From Gottschalkia acidurici 9a (GTDB lineage Bacteria > Bacillota > Clostridia > Tissierellales > Gottschalkiaceae), in the NCBI RefSeq assembly GCF_000299355.1, contig NC_018664.1:2526380-2590379 (forward strand): a stretch of DNA of 64,000 nucleotides. The letters run 5' to 3'. Position numbers and translations under genes: made by a program. The notes under the pieces are model-generated. The model was not told the origin of the DNA. It did not search any database and saw only the letters and a program-made list of their open reading frames with translations. Shown here piece after piece: positions 1 through 8,800 of this stretch (positions are counted from its first letter, which is position 1; every line of letters begins with the position of its first letter).

Positions 1-1
1 T

Positions 2-586
2 GCTATGACTTGTACACTGCTTACAAATAGTGAGGGTACTAAGATGGGTAAAACTGCAAAAGGTGCACTATGGTTAGATCCAGAAAAAACATCTCCTTAT
101 GAATTCTATCAATACTGGAGAAATGTTGACGATGCAGATGTTGAACAATGCTTAAGATTATTAACTTTCGTTCCTATGGATGAGGTAAAAAGATTATCTG
201 ATTTAAAAGATGCTGAAATAAATCAAGCTAAAGAAGTATTAGCTTTTGAAGTAACTAAACTTATCCATGGTGAAGAAGAAGCTACTAAGGCTCAAGAAGC
301 TGCTAGAGCACTTTTTAGTGGTGGTGGTAGTCTAGAGTCTATGCCTATGACTGAACTTAGTAGATCTAAATTCGAAGATGGAATTGGTATTCTATCTCTT
401 CTAACAGAACTTGGTCTTACTAAATCTAATGGGGAAGCTAGAAGATTAGTTCAACAAAATGGAATATCTATAAATGATGAGATTGTTTCTGATCCTACTA
501 AGTCAATATCACTATCTGACTTTACAGATGATTCTCTAATGATAAGAAAAGGTAAAAAGATTTATCATCTAGTTAAGTTAATATAA
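2..586 (+). CDS. tyrS: Tyrosine--tRNA ligase, C-terminal part (5' end outside window)
   Basis: Charges tRNA-Tyr with tyrosine in the cytoplasm. Only the C-terminal ~194 residues are present; the frame is open to the window edge, so the ATG at 5 is internal. The class I KMSKS-type loop is visible as KMGKT in [14 protein letters not shown], followed by the helical anticodon-binding region ([18 protein letters not shown]) and a C-terminal S4-like RNA-binding domain ([17 protein letters not shown]). The gene ends with TAA and is followed directly by a strong terminator, so it is the last gene of its unit. Family assignment is secure from the KMSKS context and S4 tail. Confidence 0.93.
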   Translation, partial: AMTCTLLTNSEGTKMGKTAKGALWLDPEKTSPYEFYQYWRNVDDADVEQCLRLLTFVPMDEVKRLSDLKDAEINQAKEVLAFEVTKLIHGEEEATKAQEAARALFSGGGSLESMPMTELSRSKFEDGIGILSLLTELGLTKSNGEARRLVQQNGISINDEIVSDPTKSISLSDFTDDSLMIRKGKKIYHLVKLI

Positions 587-602
587 TTTTATGAAAGTTA
601 TT

Positions 603-646
603 ATCCTTAGAAAGTAGTATGTATACTACTTTCTAAGGATTTTTTT
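603..646 (+). terminator. Rho-independent terminator after tyrS
   Basis: A perfect 17-bp stem (603-619 with 624-640, tetraloop TGTA) is followed by six T residues. It lies 17 bp after the tyrS stop codon. Confidence 0.95.
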
Positions 647-665
647 AATTATCTAAATATATCTC

Positions 666-694
666 TTGACATCTTTCTATCAATTAGTTAGAAT
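666..694 (+). promoter_or_regulatory. Sigma-A promoter of the marR-MATE operon
   Basis: The -35 box is TTGACA (666-671) and the -10 box TAGAAT (689-694), with a 17-bp spacer. It reads into the MarR gene. The -10 box lies inside the left arm of the palindrome at 685-717, so a bound repressor would block it. Confidence 0.85.
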
Positions 695-717
695 TCTTAT
701 AGTAAGAAATCTAACTA
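685..717 (+). promoter_or_regulatory. Candidate MarR autoregulatory operator (palindrome)
   Basis: TAGTTAGAATTCTTA and TAAGAAATCTAACTA are 15-base arms around a 3-base centre (TAG) and match at 14 of 15 positions. The palindrome covers the -10 box and start-site region of the promoter at 666-694, just upstream of the MarR gene. MarR regulators usually bind such sites and repress their own operon; that this one does so is inference. Confidence 0.75.
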
Positions 718-739
718 TCTGTTTGAAAGGTGATGTTCA

Positions 740-1186
740 GTGAGTGAAGAAAAAGTAAGAGAAATTGCTAAATTATTTTTTGAGTTCAGTCCCTTATACC
801 AAAAAAAGATAATATCCTTTTTTTCTAAATGTGGTGATAAAACTTACAAATGTAACTCTAGTCAAGTGAAAGCTATTATGATTATAGGAGGTAAAGAAAG
901 CATTATACCAACTAAATTAGGTCAATGCTTAGGTTTGCAAAAAGGAAGCCTAACCACTCTTCTTGATTCCCTAGAAAATATGAATTTAATAAAAAGAAGC
1001 TCACATCCTGAAGATAGAAGAAAAACATTAATATCTTTAACTGAAGAAGGGAATAATCTTAGAAACTTGAAATTAGAAGAATTCCAAAATAATATATCTA
1101 AGTTATTTAGTAAATTTCCTGAAGAAAAGTTAGATGAATTTTTACCTAGCTTTAAAAATGTATTAGATACTGTAAAAGAATTATAG
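740..1186 (+). CDS. MarR family transcriptional regulator
   Basis: A 148-aa winged-helix DNA-binding protein of the MarR family. Helix-turn-helix region is around residues 50-85 (TKLGQCLGLQKGSLTTLLDSLE), and the wing carries the family DRR signature at 92-94 (HPEDRRKTLISLTEEG). Flanking helices would form the dimer interface. The start is GTG at 740, set by the site AAAGGTGAT at 726-733. It is 13 bp upstream of a MATE efflux gene and almost certainly co-transcribed with it. The likely job is repression of this operon, relieved by a toxic ligand; the ligand cannot be read from sequence. Confidence 0.9.
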   Translation: MSEEKVREIAKLFFEFSPLYQKKIISFFSKCGDKTYKCNSSQVKAIMIIGGKESIIPTKLGQCLGLQKGSLTTLLDSLENMNLIKRSSHPEDRRKTLISLTEEGNNLRNLKLEEFQNNISKLFSKFPEEKLDEFLPSFKNVLDTVKEL

Positions 1187-1199
1187 AAGGAGGAATTAT

Positions 1200-2552
1200 A
1201 TGGATCGTTCAAAACAACTAGGAGAATCTCCTGTAGGTAAGCTTTTATTAAGTTTCTCTGTACCTGCAATTATAGGTATGGTAGTAAATGCTTTTTACAA
1301 TATTGTAGATAGAATATTTATAGGCCATTATGTCGGTGGTTTAGGATTAGCAGGTGTTGCAGTTTCATATCCAATAATGATAATTGTAATGGCATTTGGT
1401 ATGCTTATAGGTGTTGGTGCAACATCGATTATTTCAATTAGACTTGGTGAAGGTAGAAATGAAGATGCTGAAAAAGTATTTGGTAATGCTTTCTTCCTTT
1501 TAATCATTATTCCTGTATTACTTTCTGCTTTTTGTTTACTGTTCCTTGACCAAATTTTAGGTCTATTTGGTGCTAGTGAAAACATCTTGCCTTTAGCTAA
1601 AGAATATCTCAGCATAATACTTTATGGATCAATATTTCAAGTTATAGGCTTTGGTATGAATAACTTTATTCGTTCAGAAGGAAGTCCTAGAATAGCAATG
1701 ATGACTATGTTAATAGGAGCCATCATCAATATAGTTTTAGATTATGTGTTCATAGTTATTTTTAATATGGGTATGAAAGGTGCTGCATTAGCTACTATAA
1801 TAGGTCAAGCTGCTTCTGCCATCTGGGTACTTAAATACTTTTTATTTGGTCAAAGCTTATTGAAATTAAGAAAAGAGAACTTAAAATTAAAGTCAGAAAT
1901 AGTTACTCATATACTTTCATTAGGTTCTGCTCAATTTTTTTCTCAAATAGCTAATAGTGCTATTATTCTTATAATTAATAGATCTTTAGCATCATATGGT
2001 GGAGATATAGCTATATCAGCTTATGCAATAATAAATAGTATAGCCATATTCCTTGTTATGCCACTATTTGGTATAAATCAAGGTGCTCAGCCTATTATAG
2101 GTTACAACTTTGGAGCTAAAAATTATGATAGAGTCAAGAAAACATTAAGCTTAGCAATTATAGCTGCTACAATTATTGTGGTTCTTGGGTTTATAGTTAT
2201 AATGGCGTTTCCACAACTATTAGTATCTATGTTCAGTAAAGGAGATAGTGAGCTAACTAAAGTTACTATAACAGGACTTAGAGTTTTCTTAGCTGCACTT
2301 CCAGTTATAGGTTTCCAAATAATAAGTTCAAACTACTTCCAAGCGACTGGTAAACCTAAACATGCTCTATTTCTAAGTCTTTCAAGACAAGTTATAGTTC
2401 TTATCCCTGCGGTACTTATACTTCCTAGATTCTTTGGACTAGCAGGTGTATGGGCAGCAGGTCCAGTATCAGACTTTATATCATCTTTATTGACTATGAT
2501 ATTTTTAGCTATAGATATGAGACTTTTAAATAGACAAACTAAAATATCTTAA
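1200..2552 (+). CDS. MATE family multidrug/cation efflux transporter
   Basis: A 450-aa integral membrane antiporter with about 12 hydrophobic segments in two homologous halves, the normal MATE length. Family features include the N-terminal PVGKLLLSFSVPAIIGMVVNAFYNIVDRIFIG... type start (short part: NAFYNIVDRIFIGHYVG) and the second-half NQGAQPIIGYNFGAK motif. It should export drugs or metabolites driven by Na+ or H+. It follows the MarR gene with a strong AGAAGGAGG site, so it is the probable target of that regulator. Substrate is unknown. Confidence 0.93.
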   Translation: MDRSKQLGESPVGKLLLSFSVPAIIGMVVNAFYNIVDRIFIGHYVGGLGLAGVAVSYPIMIIVMAFGMLIGVGATSIISIRLGEGRNEDAEKVFGNAFFLLIIIPVLLSAFCLLFLDQILGLFGASENILPLAKEYLSIILYGSIFQVIGFGMNNFIRSEGSPRIAMMTMLIGAIINIVLDYVFIVIFNMGMKGAALATIIGQAASAIWVLKYFLFGQSLLKLRKENLKLKSEIVTHILSLGSAQFFSQIANSAIILIINRSLASYGGDIAISAYAIINSIAIFLVMPLFGINQGAQPIIGYNFGAKNYDRVKKTLSLAIIAATIIVVLGFIVIMAFPQLLVSMFSKGDSELTKVTITGLRVFLAALPVIGFQIISSNYFQATGKPKHALFLSLSRQVIVLIPAVLILPRFFGLAGVWAAGPVSDFISSLLTMIFLAIDMRLLNRQTKIS

Positions 2553-2602
2553 AAAAGTATGGATTATTGTTATTCTACATATACAATAGTCCATTTCTCT
2601 TT
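2551..2602. terminator. Bidirectional terminator between MATE gene and Nudix gene
   Basis: A 12-bp stem (2559-2570 with 2583-2594, one G-T pair) has T-rich sequence to its right and a run of six A residues to its left, so it can end both the MATE operon and the convergent Nudix gene. Confidence 0.7.
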
Positions 2603-2615
2603 AATTAATATCTAA

Positions 2616-3230
2616 TTAATTATTTAGTATACTTATAAAATTGTCAACAAATGTAGCTGTAATTCCCCAAATAGTATAGTTCTTATATTTATAAAAAGGA
2701 ACTACTTCTTCTCTTTTTTTCCATTTATATTTTTCACCATTTTCAATTTCATCATGTGGAAAATTTACATCAAATATCATATCTAGCTTCAGACTATACT
2801 TTCTAGGTGCGTTTTTTAAGAAAAATTCCAATGGAACTGTAAATATATGATCTACTTCATCTTTACTGTAGTTTATATCTTCTACTCTTATATCTCTTAT
2901 TATTCCGACATATCCGTATATAGTTATATTATATGGCATTACCATATAGTCTATTCCACCTAATATCTCTATATTATCTCTACTAATATTTAATTCCTCT
3001 TCAGTCTCTCGAATTGCTGTTTCTAAATTTGTCTCGTTACCATCTCTCTTTCCTCCAGGCAAACTAATATCTCCTGGTTGGAAATTTAATCTCTTTGATC
3101 TAACTTGAAATAGTATATTCCATTCATTATCCACTCTTATTAATGGCAGTAAAACAGAACAGTCTCTTTTATTACCTATTATTTTAGCCTCTCTATTCTT
3201 TAACTTATATAAATTGTCTATACTACTCAT
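2616..3230 (-). CDS. Nudix hydrolase, probable coenzyme A diphosphatase (NudL/YeaB-like)
   Basis: A 204-aa Nudix protein. The Nudix box occupies about residues 60-82 (G-x5-E-x7-RE-x2-EE: GKRDGNETNLETAIRETEEE). Immediately before it lies the CoA-pyrophosphatase signature, visible as VRSKRLNFQPGDISLPGG, which in this family marks cleavage of CoA to 4'-phosphopantetheine and 3',5'-ADP. The gene is monocistronic, convergent with the MATE operon and divergent from the permease at 3383. CoA as substrate is inferred from the signature; the general Nudix assignment is firm. Confidence 0.88.
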   Translation of the reverse strand: MSSIDNLYKLKNREAKIIGNKRDCSVLLPLIRVDNEWNILFQVRSKRLNFQPGDISLPGGKRDGNETNLETAIRETEEELNISRDNIEILGGIDYMVMPYNITIYGYVGIIRDIRVEDINYSKDEVDHIFTVPLEFFLKNAPRKYSLKLDMIFDVNFPHDEIENGEKYKWKKREEVVPFYKYKNYTIWGITATFVDNFISILNN

Positions 3231-3382
3231 ATCCTAAATAACTCTCCCTTTTTAACTAAATATAACCTTATATATTTGATTCCTTATATTATATTCAAGT
3301 ACTTTAAATTATACCTTACTATTAAACATTAAGATAATATATAATTATTATTATCAACTTTATTTTTAGGAGGTATCTAGAT

Positions 3383-4441
3383 TTGGTATTTATCATATCC
3401 TTGGTTTTAGCTATATTATCTTGTTTCTTTAATACACCTAGAATAGATAGTATAGATTTTAAAGTAATTATACTTTTATTTAATCTGATGATAGTAGTAA
3501 AAGCTTTTGAGAAATATAGTTTATTAGATTATATTGCTATTAAAATTTTATCTAGATTCAAGACTGAAAGAAGCATAGGTATGATGATTGTATTAACTAC
3601 CGGTCTACTTTCTAGCGTTATAACTAATGACGTAGGGCTTATTACTCTAGTCCCTATAACTATACTCATAGCTAAAAAATCTAATTTTGATCCTGGATGG
3701 ATTATAATCCTTCAAACACTCGCAGCTAATATAGGTAGTAGCCTTACTCCAATGGGTAATCCTCAGAATCTTTTTCTATATGAATTCTTTGACATAAGTT
3801 TAAAAGATTTCTTTGTAATAACTGGTGTCTTTGTTGCATTAGGATTTATTTGGCTATTTATTTTAAATCTAAAGAATAAAAACATTAAATTAGATTTAGA
3901 TTTGAAGTCAGTTAATTTAAGTAATACTAAGGTTATAATCTATTATTTATTTCTATTCTTAATAATAATTTTGTCTATATTTAGAATAGTAGACTACAGA
4001 TTAGCCTTTATTATAACTTTAATTTCCTTTATAATTTTAGATAAGAAGTTGTTTCTTAAAGTCGATTATTTACTTTTACTTACTTTCGTATGTTTCTTTG
4101 TGTTTATAGATAATATCTCTAATATAGATAATATAAGATTGTTTTTTTCTAATGTTTTAGTCGATGATAAAAGTGTTTTAGTATATTCTTCATTGATATC
4201 ACAATTTATAAGTAATGTTCCTGCTGCTATACTTATTTCATCATTTACTTCCGATTTTAGATCTCTGTTACTTGGTGTGAGTATTGGTGGCATGGGAACA
4301 CTAATAGCTTCTTTAGCTAACTTGATATCCTATAAGATATATATAAAAGAATATAAAGATTCTAATTATCTTTTAACTTTTCATATAGTTAATTTTTTAA
4401 GTTTAGGTTTGTTTCTACTATTAGGATTATTTATTGTTTAA
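3383..4441 (+). CDS. ArsB/NhaD/SLC13-type ion transporter permease
   Basis: A 352-aa polytopic membrane protein of the ion-transporter superfamily. The paired signatures are seen: SSVITNDVGLITLVPIT in the first half and ANIGSSLTPMGNPQNLFLY after it, the latter matching the conserved hairpin of citrate/arsenite/Na+ transporters. It is shorter than typical ArsB (about 430 aa). The start is TTG at 3383, preceded by TTAGGAGGT. It is 17 bp upstream of proC and probably co-transcribed. Substrate could be an organic anion, Na+ or arsenite; there is no ars context, so I leave it open. Confidence 0.8.
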   Translation: MVFIISLVLAILSCFFNTPRIDSIDFKVIILLFNLMIVVKAFEKYSLLDYIAIKILSRFKTERSIGMMIVLTTGLLSSVITNDVGLITLVPITILIAKKSNFDPGWIIILQTLAANIGSSLTPMGNPQNLFLYEFFDISLKDFFVITGVFVALGFIWLFILNLKNKNIKLDLDLKSVNLSNTKVIIYYLFLFLIIILSIFRIVDYRLAFIITLISFIILDKKLFLKVDYLLLLTFVCFFVFIDNISNIDNIRLFFSNVLVDDKSVLVYSSLISQFISNVPAAILISSFTSDFRSLLLGVSIGGMGTLIASLANLISYKIYIKEYKDSNYLLTFHIVNFLSLGLFLLLGLFIV

Positions 4442-4458
4442 TATAAAGGAGGATTTTT

Positions 4459-5256
4459 ATGTATAAAATAGGTTTTATTGGTTTAGGTAATATGGGATAT
4501 GCAATTGTTAAAGGTCTTCTCTCATCTGAAAAAGGCGAAAATATAGCTTTTTATGATATAGACAAATCAAAACAAGATAGTATAGTTAAAGAACTAGGTA
4601 TCGCCTTACGTCAAAGTAATGTTGATGTTGCTAAAAACTCTAAGTATATTATATTAGCTATAAAACCACAATTTTATAGTGAATGTTTGTCTGAAATAAA
4701 AGATTCTTTAGATGCTAATTCTGTAATAATAAGCATAGCACCTGGAATTACAATAGACAGCTTAAAAGATGTATTTGGTAAAAGTGCTAAAATAGTAAGA
4801 GTTATGCCTAATACCCCATCTCTAGTTTCTGAAGGTATGAGCGTACTATCATTTTCAAAAGATAATTTTAGTGAAGAAGAAACTGAAGATATAAAAAATA
4901 TTTTTAAATCTTGTGGTGAGATAGAGATTATAGAAGAAAAATTCATGGATGCCATAGTTCCTATCTCTGGCAGTTCACCTGCTTATATATATATGATGAT
5001 AGAAGCTTTAGCAGATGGTGGAGTACTTCTTGGATTACCTAGAAAACTATCATATAAATTAGCTGCTCAGTCAGTCTTAGGTTCTGCCAAAATGGTTTTA
5101 GAAACTGAGACTCATCCTGGTGAGCTTAAAGATGCTGTTTGTTCTCCTGGTGGAACTACAATAGAAGCAGTTGCAAAGCTTGAAGAAAAAGGATTTAGAA
5201 GTTCTATAATTGAAGCCATGATTTCTGCTTACGACAAGACAAAAAAATTAAAATAA
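4459..5256 (+). CDS. proC: Pyrroline-5-carboxylate reductase
   Basis: Catalyses NAD(P)H-dependent reduction of 1-pyrroline-5-carboxylate to L-proline, the last step of proline synthesis. The 265-aa length is standard. The N-terminal Rossmann motif is GFIGLGNMG (about residues 5-13); the C-terminal dimerisation/active-site region carries ISGSSPAYIYMMIEALADG and ELKDAVCSPGGTTIEAV, both diagnostic. The ribosome site is AAAGGAGGA. No other proline gene is adjacent, so 5-carboxylate must come from elsewhere (for example ornithine). Confidence 0.96.
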   Translation: MYKIGFIGLGNMGYAIVKGLLSSEKGENIAFYDIDKSKQDSIVKELGIALRQSNVDVAKNSKYIILAIKPQFYSECLSEIKDSLDANSVIISIAPGITIDSLKDVFGKSAKIVRVMPNTPSLVSEGMSVLSFSKDNFSEEETEDIKNIFKSCGEIEIIEEKFMDAIVPISGSSPAYIYMMIEALADGGVLLGLPRKLSYKLAAQSVLGSAKMVLETETHPGELKDAVCSPGGTTIEAVAKLEEKGFRSSIIEAMISAYDKTKKLK

Positions 5257-5283
5257 GCTAAGGGTTTTCCCTTAGCTTATTTT
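5250..5283. terminator. Bidirectional terminator between proC and yfcE-like gene
   Basis: A perfect 15-bp stem (5250-5264 with 5269-5283) closes a TTTT loop, with A-rich and T-rich flanks on the two sides. It overlaps the last codons of both convergent genes. Confidence 0.92.
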
Positions 5284-5817
5284 AATGGACTTTAGTATAT
5301 TCCCTTCTAGATCCTTAACTTCAAATAAATTGTTTTCTAATATCCCGTAAGAGTTAGGGTTATTTTCTTTTGGTAGTGTTATCGATCCCGGATTAAGTAC
5401 ATATATACCATTATATTTTTCTGCTAAAGGTACATGAGTGTGTCCATAAGCTAATATGTCTCCTTCACATATATTAGGTAGATTATCTTTATTGTATATG
5501 TGTCCATGAGTTATATATATTCTTTTTCCATTATAAAATAGAACTCCATAGTCAGCCATAATAGGATATTCTAGCATCATTTGGTCTACTTCACTATCAC
5601 AATTTCCTCTTACTGCAACTATTTTATCTTTATATTTATTTAGTAGTGATGCTACTTCCTTTGGGTTATAGTCTTTTGGAAGTGGATTTCTTGGTCCATG
5701 ATATAACGCATCTCCTAATATTACTATATATTGTGCATTTTCTTTCTCATATATATCTATGCCTTTTTCTAAATAGTGTATCGAACCATGTATATCTGAT
5801 AAAAATAATATTTTCAA
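5272..5817 (-). CDS. YfcE/MJ0936 family metallophosphodiesterase
   Basis: A 181-aa calcineurin-like phosphoesterase. All metal-binding blocks are present in order: SDIHGS (residue 7), GDALYHGPRNPLP, GNCDSEVD, THGH, GHTHVP and NPGSI. The HGPRNPLP segment is typical of YfcE-type enzymes, which hydrolyse phosphodiesters in vitro with an uncertain physiological substrate. The start is TTG at 5817, fixed by the strong site AGGGGGAG ten bases upstream. It lies 27 bp downstream of the helicase gene on the same strand and may be co-transcribed with it. Confidence 0.9.
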   Translation of the reverse strand: MKILFLSDIHGSIHYLEKGIDIYEKENAQYIVILGDALYHGPRNPLPKDYNPKEVASLLNKYKDKIVAVRGNCDSEVDQMMLEYPIMADYGVLFYNGKRIYITHGHIYNKDNLPNICEGDILAYGHTHVPLAEKYNGIYVLNPGSITLPKENNPNSYGILENNLFEVKDLEGNILKSIKIS

Positions 5818-5844
5818 TTTATTCTCCCCCTGTAAAATATATTT

Positions 5845-8800
5845 TTAATTTTTTAAAGACTCTAGTTTCATTTTTATTTTTTCTACTTCTACCTGCTTAT
5901 TCTTCCACCAATCTCTGCTCCATATTCTATGGATTGTCCAACCTCTGCTTTCTAAAAATCTTTGTCTATATATGTCCCTTTCCCTAGCAGATTTAGAGCT
6001 ATGATACGTTGCACCATCACATTCTATTCCAAGTATATATTCAGATCTATCCTCATCATATATTGCCATGTCAATTCTATAGCTAGATGCTCCCACTTGA
6101 GTCTGAACTTTTAGTCCAATATTAACTAACGCCTCATATACTTCTTCTTCAAAAGGACTATCAAAGTGAATTATATCTTTTTGTGTTCTTTCTATAGTAT
6201 CTAGTGAGTATAATATATCTCTAGCTTCTTCTTTATTATCATTTGATACTGCTCTTACATACTGTAGATATTTTTTTAGTAGTATAGCACCTTTACTTAA
6301 GTTATCTACATAGCCCAGCTCTTCTGGTTCTATAGAAGTTATTACATATATTTTTTTCCTAGCTCTACTTATGGCAACATTTAGTCTGTTTTCTCCTGAT
6401 TTCATAGTGAGACTTCCAAAGTTTCTCACTACTCGTCCTTCTTCATTTGGTGCATATCCTATAGAAAATATAATTATATCTCTTTCATCACCTTGGACAT
6501 TTTCTATATTTTTTATAAAAATACCTTTATATTCATTTCCTTCTTTTCTTTCTAATTCTTTTCTATACACAGCTCCAAATTCTATATCTCTTAAAATTTC
6601 TCTATCTAGCATCTCTTCTATACACTCTTGTTGGCTAGAGTTAAAAGTAATAATACCTACAGTTTCGTTATTTTCCCTGTCTAACAGTATCTTTTTAATC
6701 AACTGTACTACTTCCTCAGCTTCTTTTATATTTTTCCTATCTATCCACTTTCCATCTATTTTTATTCTTTCTATAGGCGAGGAATACTGACTCTTATTTA
6801 TATTAGGAACTACTTCTATCTTTCCATTATAAAAAGCATAGTTTGAAAAATTTATAAGTTCCTCATACATAGATCTATAGTGATAGTTCAAAGTAACACT
6901 CTCATACTTATACTTTGCTAGTTCTAATAAACTTTTAACTTCTGTACTTATTTTAGAAATATACTTTTCATCATCTTCGATATATTCTTCATTGTCCATC
7001 TTTACTTGATATAAGTCATTCGGTTGTAACTGTTTATCGTCTCCTGCTATTACTACACTTTTAGCTCTGTATACAGAAGGTATACTATTCTCAATAAACA
7101 TTTGTGATGCTTCATCAAATATTACTACATCAAATATTCCTTCTTTTAAAGGTAATACACTTGATACTGCTTCTGGAGTTACCAACCAGCATGGTAGCAG
7201 ATTTAGAAGTCCACTGCTCTGAAATGTATGAATAAACTTTCTTAAACTCATTTTGTTTCTTTTTTTATCTACTTCGTATTTCATATCACTATAGTTAGTT
7301 CCATCTTCTATGTCATTATTTAGTTTATCTATGATGACCTCGGGAACTAACTTTCTTTTACTTTCTAATAAATTTTCTATTTTTACTTTGATTTCATCCG
7401 GATTATCTATTGAATTTAAAATTTCCTTATTTTCTAACTCTATATATTCTATATGCTTCAAATATATAGTATTTCTTATAGCTTTGGAAAGGTCGATATC
7501 TTCTTTATCATTCCATTCATATTCTTCCATACAAAATTTCATTAAAAGCTTTTCTTTATCAGAAAGTTTATCTTTTAAATAATCTAAAATTTTTATTTGC
7601 TCAAAGTCTGTAGATATTATACTTTGTATATCCTCAAGCAACTCTTTCCACTTATTATTTTTTAATATATTACTAGTTAAAAGTTCTAATAGGTCTTCAT
7701 TAAAATACTTTTCTAATATATATACTTCTTTAGTAAGTAGTTCTACAGTCTCTATGCTTTTTATATAACTTTCTATTTTTGATATTATTTCTTTTTTATT
7801 GCTAGTATAGCTTATATCATTAATACCAAATTCGCTTTTTATTTTTAATATCTCACTATTAATTTTAGCAGTCTCATCTATACACTCTATTATATTTTTT
7901 ATACTATATCCTTTTACTCTCTGCTTTAGTTCTCTTCTACTTTTCCAGTATCTAAGTGTCCATATTCTTTTTTTCTTAACTACCTTACTAAGCTGTAGTA
8001 GTTTATTCAAGTTTTTAGTATGCTTGTCATCTAAAAGATTACTAGTATTACTAATTAACTCTAAGTCCTCACTTAGCTTTTTAGAGAGGTAAGAGGTATC
8101 TATTTGTTTATCTTCTATTAAATTTTCAATATAAACTATACTACTATCCTTCAATTTCTCACCATTATATTCTTCTGCATATCTTTTTATTCTTTCCACA
8201 AGACTTATAATTCTATCTTTTTCTATTTCCTGAAGATCTCCAAATTTTTTTCTATTCTTTAATACTAAATTATTAGAGTCGTACTTTAAATATCTTGATA
8301 TTCGATCTATATTATTAAGTATTTCTTCAAGTTCTGTACTATTTATGTCTTTAAATTCATTAAAATTGTCACCTAATATCTCTATATAATATTTATATTT
8401 ATTTGTACTTTTAGTATATAACTGATTTAAAGTTAAACCAAAGCTAGTACTTTTGTTTAAAACATCTGATAGTTTCTCTAGTTTTTCTAACTCACTTTCT
8501 ATGTCTTGAGATACTTTATTAAACTGAATATTATACTTATCTCTAAAATATCTTTCTTGATTCTCTAATATACTATTAATCTTATTAAATAGTTTTTGTC
8601 TATCTGTATTAGGAGACTCTATATTTGCAACTCTATTGTCTAATTCTAGTTTTAGTAGTCTATTATATACAACATCTAGTGCAGCTTTTTTTTGAGACAC
8701 CATTAGTATCTTCTTACCTTTAGCTAAATTGTCTACTATTAGATTTACTATTACTTGTGACTTTCCAGTTCCAGGTGGACCATATATTACTAGTTCCTCA

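Noticed and set aside
5646-5987. Plus-strand ORFs opposite the helicase, phosphodiesterase and transporter genes
   Set aside because: They are reverse-strand shadows of well-supported genes with no ribosome sites or family motifs.
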